A DNA stretch of 64,000 bases from CAIQQQ01 sp040399685. Lineage in GTDB: Bacteria; Pseudomonadota; Alphaproteobacteria; Acetobacterales; Acetobacteraceae. A program made the position numbers and the translations under genes. Where the stretch lies: positions 1 to 64,000 of the forward strand of contig JBBART010000007.1 of assembly GCA_040399685.1 (NCBI GenBank), written 5' to 3'. Under the pieces are notes generated by a model. That model made no database searches, was not told the origin of the DNA, and saw only the letters and a program-made list of their open reading frames with translations. The first letter of the stretch is position 1. Every line of letters starts with the position of its first letter. Of this stretch, positions 16,076 to 25,710 are shown one piece after another.

Positions 16076-17698
16076 TTACCCGCTCTTGCCCGCCGCACAG
16101 CGCCAGTTTGCAGGGTCGTTCAACTCTCCGGTCCCGCCGAAGCGCGCCTGCTGCGGATAGGGACAGAGCGGCAACTTATGCTGAACCGGGCTATCCGCCT
16201 TCGTGCTCGCCGGGATAGCCTCAGGCGCCTTGCCCTGCTCCACCCAGGCTTCGAGCGCCGATAGCGTATCAAACTGATCCGGAGCAAGGCCACCGCTGCA
16301 ATGATGCATGCCCGGGACAAGAAACAACCGGACATTCTTCTGGGTGCGGGCGCGACTCTTGTTCTGCGTCTCAAGCTCTTTATAAAATGCAATGGATTGC
16401 GAGGCCGGAATCGAGGGATCGCTCGCGCCATGATACAGAATCATCTTTTTCCCTTTCGCGATGAACGACTTCAGCTGTGCTGGATCACGGGTGTTCCCAT
16501 CAGCATACGTCGCGTTCATCATCGCGAGTGTCTTGTCGCCCACAATGTTGGTGCGTGGGTCGATATCAAGATCGGCGACCTTGGCGTTGGGGCCCAAGCC
16601 CAGCCATCCGGTCATCATCTCCTGCACCAGCGCCCATGAACGCGGCGCCTTGCTGAGGTCCGCCTTCCAAGGCGAGACCAGATCAGACAGATCTGGCGCC
16701 GCCATCCCGGTCACGTTGAAATCCGCCCCCTGCGATCCGGCAAGATCGGTGATCGCCCATGCGCCGAACACAACGTTCCCGCGCCTGTCATGGAACGGCG
16801 AAGTATAGCTTTTCAACACACGCATTTGGTCTGGGTTCAGACAGGCCTGTGTCTCGCCCGGCCGACACAGAAGATCGGTCGCGTGGACCGAGCAGGACGA
16901 CGGGGACTGAACAAGCCCGTCCTTCGCTCCATCGATCGCATCGCAGCGCGCTGTCACACGTGCGTCAATGGCGGCCAGTGTCGAAGGCGGAATATAAGCG
17001 GCAGGGCTTGAAAGTGCTGCCTTCTGCACGACGGCCCGTGCTGTGTAGGTGTGGAAGCTCATCATCGGATCGCCAGAGATCACCCCGTCATAATCATCAG
17101 GGTAACGCTCGGCCTCCATCATCGCCATGCGTCCGCCCGTCGAACAGCCATCGAAATAAGCGTGCGCGACCTTTGCAGCGTAGTAATGCTCTGCGAAAGC
17201 CTTGCCGGCGATGGTGACGACGTGCGCAGCGCGATGGAAGAAGTCCACCCGCTTGACGATGTCCGGCTTGCCATCAGGCAGCAGTGTCCATTTCGCGGAC
17301 GTGCCATCACCGACATGGCCCGTATCAGTCAAAATCGTTACGTACCCTTTCCCCAGAGCGGACGCACGGTCGGTTGCGTTGGCCGAAGGTGTCAGATTGC
17401 CGGCATTTCCACCGACGCCGAGAAACAGAAAACGCTGTTGCCATTCAGTGGGCAATTGCATGGCAAAGCGCGCGATTCCATCGGCCACGCCACCGCCTTT
17501 TGTCACCACAGTGCCGCGCACATCGCAATAAGCCGGCATCGCCCCCACTGCAGCCTGCGGGGTGGCATCGGTGACGTTCACATCCTTCACGGCCAGGGCA
17601 TTCAAATCAGCTACGTTGCATGCTGGTGCAGCCTGTGCGGCTGACGTGACGGCTGCTAACCCCAAGGTTACATAGACAGTTGCCAAACTGATGCGCAT
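16076..17698 (-). CDS. Secreted tannase/feruloyl-esterase family hydrolase
   Basis: This 540-residue serine esterase has a Sec signal peptide (MRISLATVYVTLGLAAVTSA, cleavage near AQA-AP). The nucleophile motif GCSTGG gives C185-S186. The acid is probably the Asp in YHGASDPSIP, and the His lies in GMHHCSGG. The Cys next to the Ser and the Cys next to the His match the disulfide-linked CS-D-HC motif of this family. Members hydrolyse ester bonds of gallate, ferulate or related phenolic esters, which fits an organism exposed to plant material. It is a single gene convergent with the ABC operon and is complete. Confidence 0.87.
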   Translation of the reverse strand: MRISLATVYVTLGLAAVTSAAQAAPACNVADLNALAVKDVNVTDATPQAAVGAMPAYCDVRGTVVTKGGGVADGIARFAMQLPTEWQQRFLFLGVGGNAGNLTPSANATDRASALGKGYVTILTDTGHVGDGTSAKWTLLPDGKPDIVKRVDFFHRAAHVVTIAGKAFAEHYYAAKVAHAYFDGCSTGGRMAMMEAERYPDDYDGVISGDPMMSFHTYTARAVVQKAALSSPAAYIPPSTLAAIDARVTARCDAIDGAKDGLVQSPSSCSVHATDLLCRPGETQACLNPDQMRVLKSYTSPFHDRRGNVVFGAWAITDLAGSQGADFNVTGMAAPDLSDLVSPWKADLSKAPRSWALVQEMMTGWLGLGPNAKVADLDIDPRTNIVGDKTLAMMNATYADGNTRDPAQLKSFIAKGKKMILYHGASDPSIPASQSIAFYKELETQNKSRARTQKNVRLFLVPGMHHCSGGLAPDQFDTLSALEAWVEQGKAPEAIPASTKADSPVQHKLPLCPYPQQARFGGTGELNDPANWRCAAGKSG

Positions 17699-17808
17699 GG
17701 TTGTTTCCCTGCAGATATTTTAAGCAAAGCGTTGCACGGGCAGATAAACCTGCATACCCCGCGCATGAACTGTCGGTGCACCTTGTCTCGCAAACTGATG
17801 GCCAGTCA

Positions 17809-18648
17809 TCAACCCTTCACCGCTCCGGCGGTCAGACCCGCGACGATATGTTTCTGGGCGAACAGAAACAACAGGACAGTCGGCAGGATGGTCAGCGTGA
17901 TGAAGGCCAGTATCAGGTTCCACTCAGACGAGTATTCCCCTTGGTAGACCATGATCCCAAGTGGCCAAGGATACAGGCGATCGTTGTTGAGCATGACCAG
18001 CGGCACAAGATAGGCGTTCCAGGAATGGACGAAGACAATCGTTCCCACTGTGGCCAGGATCGGCCGCGAGAGCGGCAGGGTAATGTGCCAGAAGAACCCA
18101 ATATACGAGCAGCCATCCACCACCGCCGCCTCCAATAACTCAGGCGGCAGGTCGCGGAAGAAACGCCGCAGGAGCAAAATGCTCATGGCCAATCCAAACG
18201 CAACCTGGGGCAGCACAATCCCGGAGTAACTATCGAGCAGACCCAGATCTCTGACCTTGATGAACAACGGCAGAATCGCCGTAGCTGCAGGAAACAGCAG
18301 GCCAGTGGTGACGTAGCCGAACAGCATCTCCCGCCCGAAAAAGCGCAGATGTGCAAACACGAACGCCGCCATCGATGACACGATCAGCGTCAAGACAACG
18401 GTGAGCAGTGCGATCGCCAGGGAGTTGCCGAGTAACTTCCAGTACCGATCAGACAGCAGGATATCGGCGTAGTTTCGCCACTCCCAGATCTGCGGCAGTC
18501 CAAACGGGTTCGTGCGCAATTCGCCGAGTGACTTGAACCCACCGAGCAGCGTTGCGAGCAAAGGCGTTGCGACAAACAGAAAAACTGCCCCAAGGAACAG
18601 CGTCTTGAACGCCGCGGTGCCATCGACCTTACAGCCAAGCCTACTCAT
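17809..18648 (-). CDS. Sugar-type ABC transporter permease, MalG-like
   Basis: This 279-residue inner-membrane subunit of a carbohydrate (CUT1-type) importer has six predicted membrane segments and the EAA loop LLEAAVVDGCSYIGFFWHITLPLS. The ATG at 18646-18648 overlaps the end of the MalF-like gene by 8 bp; a longer reading lies within that gene and is rejected. The stretch 17699-17808 between this gene and the tannase gene holds no feature that I can see. Confidence 0.88.
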   Translation of the reverse strand: MSRLGCKVDGTAAFKTLFLGAVFLFVATPLLATLLGGFKSLGELRTNPFGLPQIWEWRNYADILLSDRYWKLLGNSLAIALLTVVLTLIVSSMAAFVFAHLRFFGREMLFGYVTTGLLFPAATAILPLFIKVRDLGLLDSYSGIVLPQVAFGLAMSILLLRRFFRDLPPELLEAAVVDGCSYIGFFWHITLPLSRPILATVGTIVFVHSWNAYLVPLVMLNNDRLYPWPLGIMVYQGEYSSEWNLILAFITLTILPTVLLFLFAQKHIVAGLTAGAVKG

Positions 18649-19528
18649 TGCGCATAAACCAGCGCTTGTAGGTAAAGGCGAAGGTTGCGCAGAGCACAAA
18701 CAGGATCACACCGACAGCGGAACCAAAGCCCACCCGCATGCGCATAACGCCGAAGGTATAAAGAAAGCTCACGATCGTATGGGACGAGTCAGCCGGTCCA
18801 CCGCGCGTCAATGGCATAATCAGGTCGAACAGTTGCAAAGAACCAACCACCGCAAAGAAAATCGACAGCCGAATAGTTGGATACAGCAACGGGATAACGA
18901 TGTGGCGCTGCAACTGCCATCCTGTGGCGCCATCTATTTTTGCGGCCTCAATCACGCCACGGTCCAGCCCCTGCAACGCAGCAATGAACAGCATCATATG
19001 GAAGCCGAAATACTTCCATACAATAACCACCAGGATTGCCGGCATGGCGGTGGAGGAACTGGCAAGCAGATGCGGCGCCTCCGCCCCGAACCAGCCATAG
19101 ATGGCAGCAAGCAGTCCGTAATTGCCGTCATAGACGAAGCTGAAAATCATTCCCGTGGCGATCTCCGCCAGGATATAGGGCAAGAAGAAAAGCATGCGCA
19201 GTGCCAGCGCGCCACGAAACCGCTCGGCCAATATGACCGCAAGCGCCAGCGCCAACGGGATCTGCACCAACAACGATGAGGCGATAACCAGCAGATTGTT
19301 GGCAATGGCGTTGCCGAAGGCCCGATTTTCCAGGACAAACCGGTAGTTGTCCAATCCAACCCAACGGGTTGGGCTTCCAAATCCGTTCCAGTTAAATCCA
19401 GAATACCAGGCAGCCTCACCTGCCGGCAGCACAACGAACAATGTGAACAGCAAAAGTGCCGGCGGCAGGAACAGCAGAACCGCTGCCCATTTGCTGGTGT
19501 CGAACCGTCGGGCGGTGGCGATGCGCAT
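18641..19528 (-). CDS. Sugar-type ABC transporter permease, MalF-like
   Basis: This 295-residue permease is the partner of the MalG-like subunit. The EAA loop reads VIEAAKIDGATGWQLQRHI. The chosen ATG follows the binding-protein stop by 35 bp; an upstream in-frame start would overlap it. The gene order, read leftward, is binding protein, MalF, MalG, with no ATPase gene following. Confidence 0.88.
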   Translation of the reverse strand: MRIATARRFDTSKWAAVLLFLPPALLLFTLFVVLPAGEAAWYSGFNWNGFGSPTRWVGLDNYRFVLENRAFGNAIANNLLVIASSLLVQIPLALALAVILAERFRGALALRMLFFLPYILAEIATGMIFSFVYDGNYGLLAAIYGWFGAEAPHLLASSSTAMPAILVVIVWKYFGFHMMLFIAALQGLDRGVIEAAKIDGATGWQLQRHIVIPLLYPTIRLSIFFAVVGSLQLFDLIMPLTRGGPADSSHTIVSFLYTFGVMRMRVGFGSAVGVILFVLCATFAFTYKRWFMRNE

Positions 19529-19563
19529 GGAACAGGCTTCCGAACGAAACGAAGGTAAAAACC

Positions 19564-20823
19564 TCAATTTCCTTGCACAAACGCGTCCTGAATCGCCTTG
19601 GCCGCTTGTTTTGGCGTCATGCTGCCACCGGCGATCTCGGCGGCGGCATCGTTTACAACCCGGCCGACATTTGGCCCCAGATCCTGATCATAGAAGTTCT
19701 GATGGTATTTCGACACGGTGATGTTCTGGGCGATGTTGCGCATGAAAGTGCTGCCGAGCCCAGATTCAGCACCCTTGTAGGTCGGGATAATGAAATTGCC
19801 CGCCGCGAGCCGCTTCTGCACGTCCTCGGAGATAAAGAACTTGACGAACGCGACCGCCTCTTTCGGCGCACCCTTCGTCACCAGCCAGCCATTCATGCCG
19901 CCGAGCGTGTCAGCGGGATCGCCCTTGCCGCCTGGAACAACTGGAAAATTGAACCAGCCGATCTTGCTGTCCGACAACCCGACCTTGTCGGCCGCCAGTG
20001 CCCGCTGGATGTGATAGAAGCTGGAGATGGCCAGGATCATCGCCGCCTTGCCATCGCCGAAGAAGCCGACGGCCTGCGGGTTCTTGAAGCCAAGAAGTCC
20101 GGTCTGGAAGGGTTGCAGGTCCACGAGTTGCTTGAACATCTCACCCGAGCGTTGGAAGACCGGGCTCTCAAAACCACCATCCTCACCCTTGAGGGCAGCC
20201 AGGAAGCCGGCCTTCCCGCCGATCCGAACAGCCAGATGGGTCCAGTAAAAATGAAGCGGCCACTTGTCGGCGCCTCCGGCCACGATCGGCGTCACGCCAG
20301 CCGCTTTCAGCTTGCGCACCGCGTCCAGAAGATCATCCCACACGACGATCTTTGTCCCATCCACCCCGGCCTTGGCGAACAGGTCTTTGTTATACATGAA
20401 GCCAACTTGCGACACCGTGTAGGGTAGCCCGTAAAGGCGATTGCCGACGGTGAAGGCTGCAACCGCTGCAGGCGAGAGCCGGTCCTTGTAGTCACCAACG
20501 GCGGCTGTGATGTCTTCCAGCACGCCAGCCTCGACTTGCGACTTCAGCACACCACCGGCCCAGCTGTAGATGATGTGCGGCCGCTCTTTGGATTGCAGCA
20601 GGGTGGGCGCCTTGGCCTTGTAGGCCTCGTTCTCCAGAAACGACATTTCGATCTTCACGCCGGGATTGGCGGCTTCGAAGTCGTGGGCGACCTCTTCCCA
20701 GATCTTCACCTGGACAGGGTTGGCCTCAATATGCAGCCACTTGACCACTGTTTCAGCAACGGCCGCACGCGCAGGCAAGGCAAGTGCCAAAGCTGCGAAC
20801 ATAATGCGCCTGGTAATGGCCAT
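19564..20823 (-). CDS. Sugar-type ABC transporter substrate-binding protein
   Basis: This 419-residue family-1 extracellular solute-binding protein (MalE/UgpB type) has a signal peptide ending near ARAAVAE. Typical blocks are VKWLHIEANPVQVKIWEEVA at the N-terminus and GLPYTVSQVGFMYNKDLF in the first lobe. It is the first gene of a three-gene leftward operon with the MalF/MalG-like permeases. The sugar is unknown. About 130 bp without features separates it from the next gene. Confidence 0.9.
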   Translation of the reverse strand: MAITRRIMFAALALALPARAAVAETVVKWLHIEANPVQVKIWEEVAHDFEAANPGVKIEMSFLENEAYKAKAPTLLQSKERPHIIYSWAGGVLKSQVEAGVLEDITAAVGDYKDRLSPAAVAAFTVGNRLYGLPYTVSQVGFMYNKDLFAKAGVDGTKIVVWDDLLDAVRKLKAAGVTPIVAGGADKWPLHFYWTHLAVRIGGKAGFLAALKGEDGGFESPVFQRSGEMFKQLVDLQPFQTGLLGFKNPQAVGFFGDGKAAMILAISSFYHIQRALAADKVGLSDSKIGWFNFPVVPGGKGDPADTLGGMNGWLVTKGAPKEAVAFVKFFISEDVQKRLAAGNFIIPTYKGAESGLGSTFMRNIAQNITVSKYHQNFYDQDLGPNVGRVVNDAAAEIAGGSMTPKQAAKAIQDAFVQGN

Positions 20824-20953
20824 GGCTTTTCCCGCCCCGTTTTTTTATCGTTGCGCTGACTGTGGGGAAGATTTTTAAGGTGCGCAACCCAATTCCCGCC
20901 ACCAGCACATCAGCTTGCTTTGCCGGTGACGGAACGGGGAGCAAACACTGCAC

Positions 20954-21856
20954 TCACTCTTTCAACACTGTCAGTTCCGCCCCCGCGAGGGTCTCCGAGA
21001 TCTTCGCCAACTCGGTGTGATCGGCCCCTGCCCCCAGCATCGCAGCGGCGGCGGCCGAGAGCTCGCGGCACAGGCTTGCGAACGGCACCGGCGTTGCCGT
21101 CTCACGGGCCACGCCGAGTGCGATGGTCAAGTCCTTCAGCATCAGGTCCAGGCCAAAACCGCTGTCGAACTTCCGCGACAGCACGAACTGCTTGAACTTC
21201 TTCTGCGTACTGTTGTTCATCCCCGTCGATGCGTTCAGCACATCCACCATCAGCGCCGGGTCCAAGCCCGCCTTCTGGCCGATCAGCAGCGCCTCGATGC
21301 CGATCATGAACCCACCGGCGCTCACCAGATTGTTCAGGGCCTTCATCGCATGCGCAGCCCCCACGTCGCCGCACCGCTGGATGCTGGAACCCATGACCGC
21401 CAGCACTGGGCGCACCCGCTCCACCACATCCTCGGCGCCGCCCACCATGATGGCCAACTGGCCGGTCTTGGCGCGCGAGACGCCGCCCGAAACCGGCGCG
21501 TCGATCAGCACACCGCCTGCCTCGGCCACCCGGGCCGCCAAAGCGCGGGTGTCAGACGGCACGCCGGACGTCATGTCGATCAGCACCGTGCCAGGGCGCA
21601 GCACGGCCTCGATTTGATCCAGCACCACGCCCACGGCCGCACTGGTGGGCAGCATGGTGACGATGAAATCCGATGTCGCCGCCAGATCGGCCAGCGTGTC
21701 CGGCGCCGTGCCGCCCACCTGCTGGGCGAAATTCTCCGCCTGAATGCGCCGATGATCGGCCACGCGCACCGTATATCCCGCCGCCACCAGGCAGGCGGCC
21801 ATGGGCCATCCCATATTGCCGATACCGATGAAGCCGATCGTCGGTTTTTCAGTCAT
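20954..21856 (-). CDS. NAD(P)-dependent beta-hydroxyacid dehydrogenase
   Basis: This 300-residue member of the 3-hydroxyisobutyrate / tartronate-semialdehyde reductase family has an N-terminal Rossmann motif GFIGIGNMGWPMA and a substrate-binding block DAPVSGGVSRAKTG. The catalytic Lys lies in MKALNNLVSAGG. Complete, with the usual length. It is divergent from the lactonase-like gene, with about 50 bp between starts, suggesting a shared control region. Which hydroxyacid it oxidises cannot be told. Confidence 0.87.
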   Translation of the reverse strand: MTEKPTIGFIGIGNMGWPMAACLVAAGYTVRVADHRRIQAENFAQQVGGTAPDTLADLAATSDFIVTMLPTSAAVGVVLDQIEAVLRPGTVLIDMTSGVPSDTRALAARVAEAGGVLIDAPVSGGVSRAKTGQLAIMVGGAEDVVERVRPVLAVMGSSIQRCGDVGAAHAMKALNNLVSAGGFMIGIEALLIGQKAGLDPALMVDVLNASTGMNNSTQKKFKQFVLSRKFDSGFGLDLMLKDLTIALGVARETATPVPFASLCRELSAAAAAMLGAGADHTELAKISETLAGAELTVLKE

Positions 21857-21905
21857 TCAGGCGTTCCCATTTCTATTGTTGGCCGGAACGCTAGTGTGAA
21901 CAGCA

Positions 21906-22733
21906 ATGCCCCAGCAAGAGGACGCACACACGATGATCGATCTGCCAACCTATGAAATCCTGGCCCTGCGTTATGCCACGCTGCAGGAACGCACGGCCGC
22001 CAGCAATTTCATGTATCCCGACGACCACGCCAGCAAGATGCCGATGGACTACTTCATCTGGGCCATTCGCGGCGCCGGCCGCACCATCGTCGTCGACACC
22101 GGCTTCGCGCCTGACGTGGCCGCGGCACGGGGCCGCGTGCTGCTGCGCTCGCCAGCCGAGGCCCTGGCGGCGGTGGGGATCGATGCCGCCACCGTCACGG
22201 ATGTCATCATCACCCATCTGCATTATGACCATGCCGGCTGCCTGGAATCCTTCCCCGCCGCCACCTTCCATCTGCAGGACGCCGAGATGTCCTTCGCCAC
22301 CGGCCGCTGCATGTGCCACCAGGTTCTGCGTGCACCCATGGAACTGGAGGACGTGCTGGACGCCGTGCGCCATGTGTATGCCGGGCGGGTTCGCTTCCAT
22401 GACGGCACCGTCACCTTGGCGCCAGGCATCAGCCTGCATCTGGTGGGCGGCCATTCCGGCGGTCTGCAGATCGTGCGGGTGCGCACACGGCGCGGCTGGG
22501 TGGTGCTGGCGTCCGACGCTGCGCATTACTGGGCCAATCTGCGCACCCGCAACCCGTTTCCGCTGGTGGTGGACGTGTTCCGCATGGCTGAGGGCTGGCG
22601 CATCTGCGAGGAATTGTCCGATGGCCCGGACCACATTATCCCGGGCCACGACCCATTGGTACTCACTCTGTTCCCAGGCGAGAACGGCAACCCCGAGGCG
22701 GTGCGCGTCGACCTGCCGCCAGAGTTGCACTAA
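21906..22733 (+). CDS. Metallo-beta-lactamase-fold hydrolase, N-acyl-homoserine-lactonase family
   Basis: This 275-residue cytoplasmic protein has the zinc motif H104-x-H106-x-D108-H109 in THLHYDHAG, a second His in GGHSGG, the bridging Asp in VLASDAAHY, and a last His in IIPGHDP. This ligand set and the lack of a signal peptide match AiiA/AttM-like lactonases. Many relatives act on other lactones or esters, so quorum quenching is only a possibility. A second ATG at 21933 is an equally good start. The next gene encodes an amidohydrolase. Confidence 0.8.
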   Translation: MPQQEDAHTMIDLPTYEILALRYATLQERTAASNFMYPDDHASKMPMDYFIWAIRGAGRTIVVDTGFAPDVAAARGRVLLRSPAEALAAVGIDAATVTDVIITHLHYDHAGCLESFPAATFHLQDAEMSFATGRCMCHQVLRAPMELEDVLDAVRHVYAGRVRFHDGTVTLAPGISLHLVGGHSGGLQIVRVRTRRGWVVLASDAAHYWANLRTRNPFPLVVDVFRMAEGWRICEELSDGPDHIIPGHDPLVLTLFPGENGNPEAVRVDLPPELH

Positions 22734-22785
22734 GGCCCGGATCGGACCACGCTGCTGGCCACCCCCTTTTTGCGCGAGATACCCC

Positions 22786-23979
22786 ATGACCGACGCTGTC
22801 CTCGAACAGATCAGCACCCATCACGCCGAGCTGACCAGCATCCGTCGTGACATCCACGCCCATCCCGAACTGGGGCTGGAAGAAGTGCGCACGGCGGCCC
22901 TCGTTGCTGCCAAGTTGCGGGAATGGGGCATTGACGTCACCGAGGGCGTGGGCGGCACCGGCGTGGTCGGCACCATCAAGGGGAAGCTTCCCGGCCAGCG
23001 CGCCATCGGGCTGCGGGCGGACATGGATGCGCTGGCGATCCATGAACAGACAGGTGCGGCCCATGCCTCGACAACGCTCGGCACCATGCATGCCTGCGGC
23101 CATGACGGCCACACGACCATGCTGCTCGGTGCCGCCCAGCACCTTGCTACCAATCGCGACTTCGGCGGCACCGTGCAACTGATCTTCCAGCCGGCCGAGG
23201 AAGGTCGCGGCGGCGCCAAGAAGATGCTGGAGGACGGGCTGTTCGAGCGTTTTCCGGTTGATGCGGTCTACGGCATGCACAACATGCCCGGCCTGCCGGA
23301 AGGCCAGTTCGCGATTCGCACCGGGCCGTATCTGGCCGGCACGTCACGCTTCGTGGTCACGTTCCGGGGCAATGGCGGCCATGGCGGCGCATCGCCGCAT
23401 CTGGCGGCGGACCTGACGGTGGTGCAGGCCCAGTTCATCATGGGCGTGCAGTCCATCGTCAGCCGCAACGTGCCGCCGCTGGAAACCGCGGTGATCTCGG
23501 TGGGCTATGTCCATGGCGGCTCGGAACACTCGCTGAACGTGATGCCGGCCGAACTCGTGGTGGGCGGCACCGCCCGTTGCTTCACGCGCGAGACGCAGGC
23601 CGTGATCGACAGCCGCATGGCCGAACTGGCGCACGCCATCGCCGCCATGAACGGCGCCACGGCGGAATTCACCATCACCTGGGGCACCACGCCGCTGATC
23701 AACCATGCTGATCAGTCCGTCGTCGCTGCCTCGGTCGCAAAGGCGCTGGTGGGCGAGGATGCGGTTGAAACCAACGCCACGGCCGTGACGGGCGGTGAGG
23801 ATTTCGGCTTCATGCTGGACGCCAAGCCCGGCGCCTTCATCTTCATCGGCCAGGGCGTGGCCGCCGACGGCATCGCGCACGGTCTGCACACGCCGAAATA
23901 CGACTTCAACGACGCCATCATCCCGCTCGGCGCAGCTTGGTGGGTGCGACTGGTCGAGCATGAACTGAGCATTGGATAA
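22786..23979 (+). CDS. M20-family amidohydrolase (hippurate hydrolase/aminoacylase type)
   Basis: This 397-residue di-zinc amidohydrolase has the opening RDIHAHPELGLEE block, then ADMDAL, MHACGHDGH and QPAEEGRGGAK carrying the metal ligands and catalytic Glu. The dimerisation insert and the C-terminal His region (AHGLHTPKYDFND) follow. Such enzymes release an amino acid from an N-acyl amino acid or hippurate-like amide. The start is the ATG 52 bp after the lactonase-like gene. A reading that extends upstream inside that gene is an artefact. The exporter gene follows after 6 bp. Confidence 0.87.
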   Translation: MTDAVLEQISTHHAELTSIRRDIHAHPELGLEEVRTAALVAAKLREWGIDVTEGVGGTGVVGTIKGKLPGQRAIGLRADMDALAIHEQTGAAHASTTLGTMHACGHDGHTTMLLGAAQHLATNRDFGGTVQLIFQPAEEGRGGAKKMLEDGLFERFPVDAVYGMHNMPGLPEGQFAIRTGPYLAGTSRFVVTFRGNGGHGGASPHLAADLTVVQAQFIMGVQSIVSRNVPPLETAVISVGYVHGGSEHSLNVMPAELVVGGTARCFTRETQAVIDSRMAELAHAIAAMNGATAEFTITWGTTPLINHADQSVVAASVAKALVGEDAVETNATAVTGGEDFGFMLDAKPGAFIFIGQGVAADGIAHGLHTPKYDFNDAIIPLGAAWWVRLVEHELSIG

Positions 23980-23985
23980 CAACTG

Positions 23986-25710
23986 ATGCTGCGCCGGTTC
24001 TACGCCTATTACCGGCCGCACCGCCGGCTGTTCCTGCTCGATTTCGGCTGCGCCATCCTGTCTGGCCTGCTGGAACTGGGCTTCCCGATGGCGGTGCGCG
24101 CCTTTGTCGACAATTTGTTGCCGAGCCAGGATTGGGGTCTGATCCTGCTCGCATCGGCGGCGTTGCTGGGCGTGTATCTGGCGAACTCGGCGTTGATGGC
24201 GGTGGTGGTCTATTGGGGCCATGTGCTGGGCATCAACATCGAGACCGAGATGCGGCGGCGGGCGTTCGACCATCTGCAAAAGCTGTCGTTCCGCTTCTAT
24301 GACAACCAGAAGACCGGCCATCTGGTCGGCCGCGTGACCAAGGATCTGGAGGAGGTGGGCGAAGTGGCCCATCATGGGCCGGAGGATCTGTTCATCGCGG
24401 TGATGACGTTCATCGGCGCCTTCGTGCTGATGTTCACCGTCAACCCACAACTGGCGCTGCTGACGACCCTGGTGGTGCCTGCGACAGCCCTTCTCACCAC
24501 CCGCTATGGCGGCCGCATGACGGCCACCTGGCGCGCCTTGTTCAGCCGCGTGGGCGAGTTCAACGCCCGCATCGAGGAGAATGTCGGCGGCATGCGCGTG
24601 GTGCAGGCCTTCGGGCGCGAGGACCACGAGCGTAAGCTGTTCGCAATCGACAACGACCGCTACCGCACCACCAAGCTTGATGCCTATCGCATCATGGCGG
24701 CCACCACCTCGCTCAGCTATCTCAGCATGCGGCTGACGCAGATGATCGTGATGATCGCCGGCACCTGGTTCGTGCTGCACGGCCAGCTGAGCAATGGCGG
24801 CTTCGTGGGCTTCCTGTTGCTGGTGAACGTGTTCTTCCGCCCGGTGGAAAAGATCAACGCGGTGATCGAGACCTATCCCAAGGGCATGGCCGGGTTTCGC
24901 CGCTACACCGAATTGCTCGACACCGAGCCGGATATCGTCGATGCGCCGGATGCGGTGAGCGTGACGCATCTGCGTGGCGATATTCGCTATGAGAACGTCA
25001 GCTTTGGCTACACGCCAGACCGGCTGGTGCTGGGCGGCATCAGCCTCGCCATTCGTGCCGGCGAGACCATCGCGTTTGTGGGGCCGTCCGGTGCCGGCAA
25101 GACCACCATCTGTTCGCTGTTGCCGCGCTTCTATGAGGTGCTTGGCGGCCGCATCACGATCGACGGCATCGATATCCGCGCGATGACGATGCATTCGCTG
25201 CGCAGTCAGATCGGCATTGTGCAGCAGGATGTTTTCCTGTTCGCCGGCACCGTGCGGCAGAACATCGCCTACGGCCGGTTGGATGCCAGCGAGGCCGATA
25301 TTCACGATGCGGCAAGGCGGGCCAGGCTGGACGAGACCATCGCCGCCATGCCGAACGGCTATGACACCATCATCGGCGAGCGCGGCGTGAAGCTGTCCGG
25401 CGGGCAGAAGCAACGCCTGGCCATCGCGCGCATGTTCCTCAAAAACCCTGCGATTTTGATTTTGGACGAAGCCACCTCGGCGCTGGACACTGAAACCGAG
25501 CGGGCCATTCAGCAATCACTTGCCGAATTGGCCGAAGGGCGCACGACGTTGATCATCGCGCACCGGCTGGCGACGATTCAGAAAGCCGACCGCATCGTGG
25601 TGGTGGACGCCAACGGTGTGGCCGAACAGGGCCGCCACCAGGATCTGATGTCGGCGGGTGGGGCGTATCAGCGGCTGCATGATGCGCAGTTTGGGTCGTT
25701 GGCCAGTTAA
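23986..25710 (+). CDS. ABC exporter, fused membrane and ATPase domains (MsbA/MdlB-like)
   Basis: This 574-residue half-transporter has an N-terminal six-helix membrane domain (about residues 1-320). The nucleotide-binding domain has Walker A GPSGAGKTT near residue 366, signature LSGGQKQRLAIAR near 470 and Walker B ILILDEATSALD near 490. It should work as a homodimer exporting lipids or hydrophobic compounds. It is complete and follows the M20 gene closely, so it may be cotranscribed. Its stop codon shares a TTAA with the stop of the convergent LivF-like gene. Confidence 0.85.
   Translation: MLRRFYAYYRPHRRLFLLDFGCAILSGLLELGFPMAVRAFVDNLLPSQDWGLILLASAALLGVYLANSALMAVVVYWGHVLGINIETEMRRRAFDHLQKLSFRFYDNQKTGHLVGRVTKDLEEVGEVAHHGPEDLFIAVMTFIGAFVLMFTVNPQLALLTTLVVPATALLTTRYGGRMTATWRALFSRVGEFNARIEENVGGMRVVQAFGREDHERKLFAIDNDRYRTTKLDAYRIMAATTSLSYLSMRLTQMIVMIAGTWFVLHGQLSNGGFVGFLLLVNVFFRPVEKINAVIETYPKGMAGFRRYTELLDTEPDIVDAPDAVSVTHLRGDIRYENVSFGYTPDRLVLGGISLAIRAGETIAFVGPSGAGKTTICSLLPRFYEVLGGRITIDGIDIRAMTMHSLRSQIGIVQQDVFLFAGTVRQNIAYGRLDASEADIHDAARRARLDETIAAMPNGYDTIIGERGVKLSGGQKQRLAIARMFLKNPAILILDEATSALDTETERAIQQSLAELAEGRTTLIIAHRLATIQKADRIVVVDANGVAEQGRHQDLMSAGGAYQRLHDAQFGSLAS

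Noticed and set aside
23344..25515. 723-codon frame opposite the M20 and exporter genes
   Set aside because: It covers parts of two genes with strong motifs on the plus strand, and its His/Gln/Arg-rich composition is typical of an antisense shadow.
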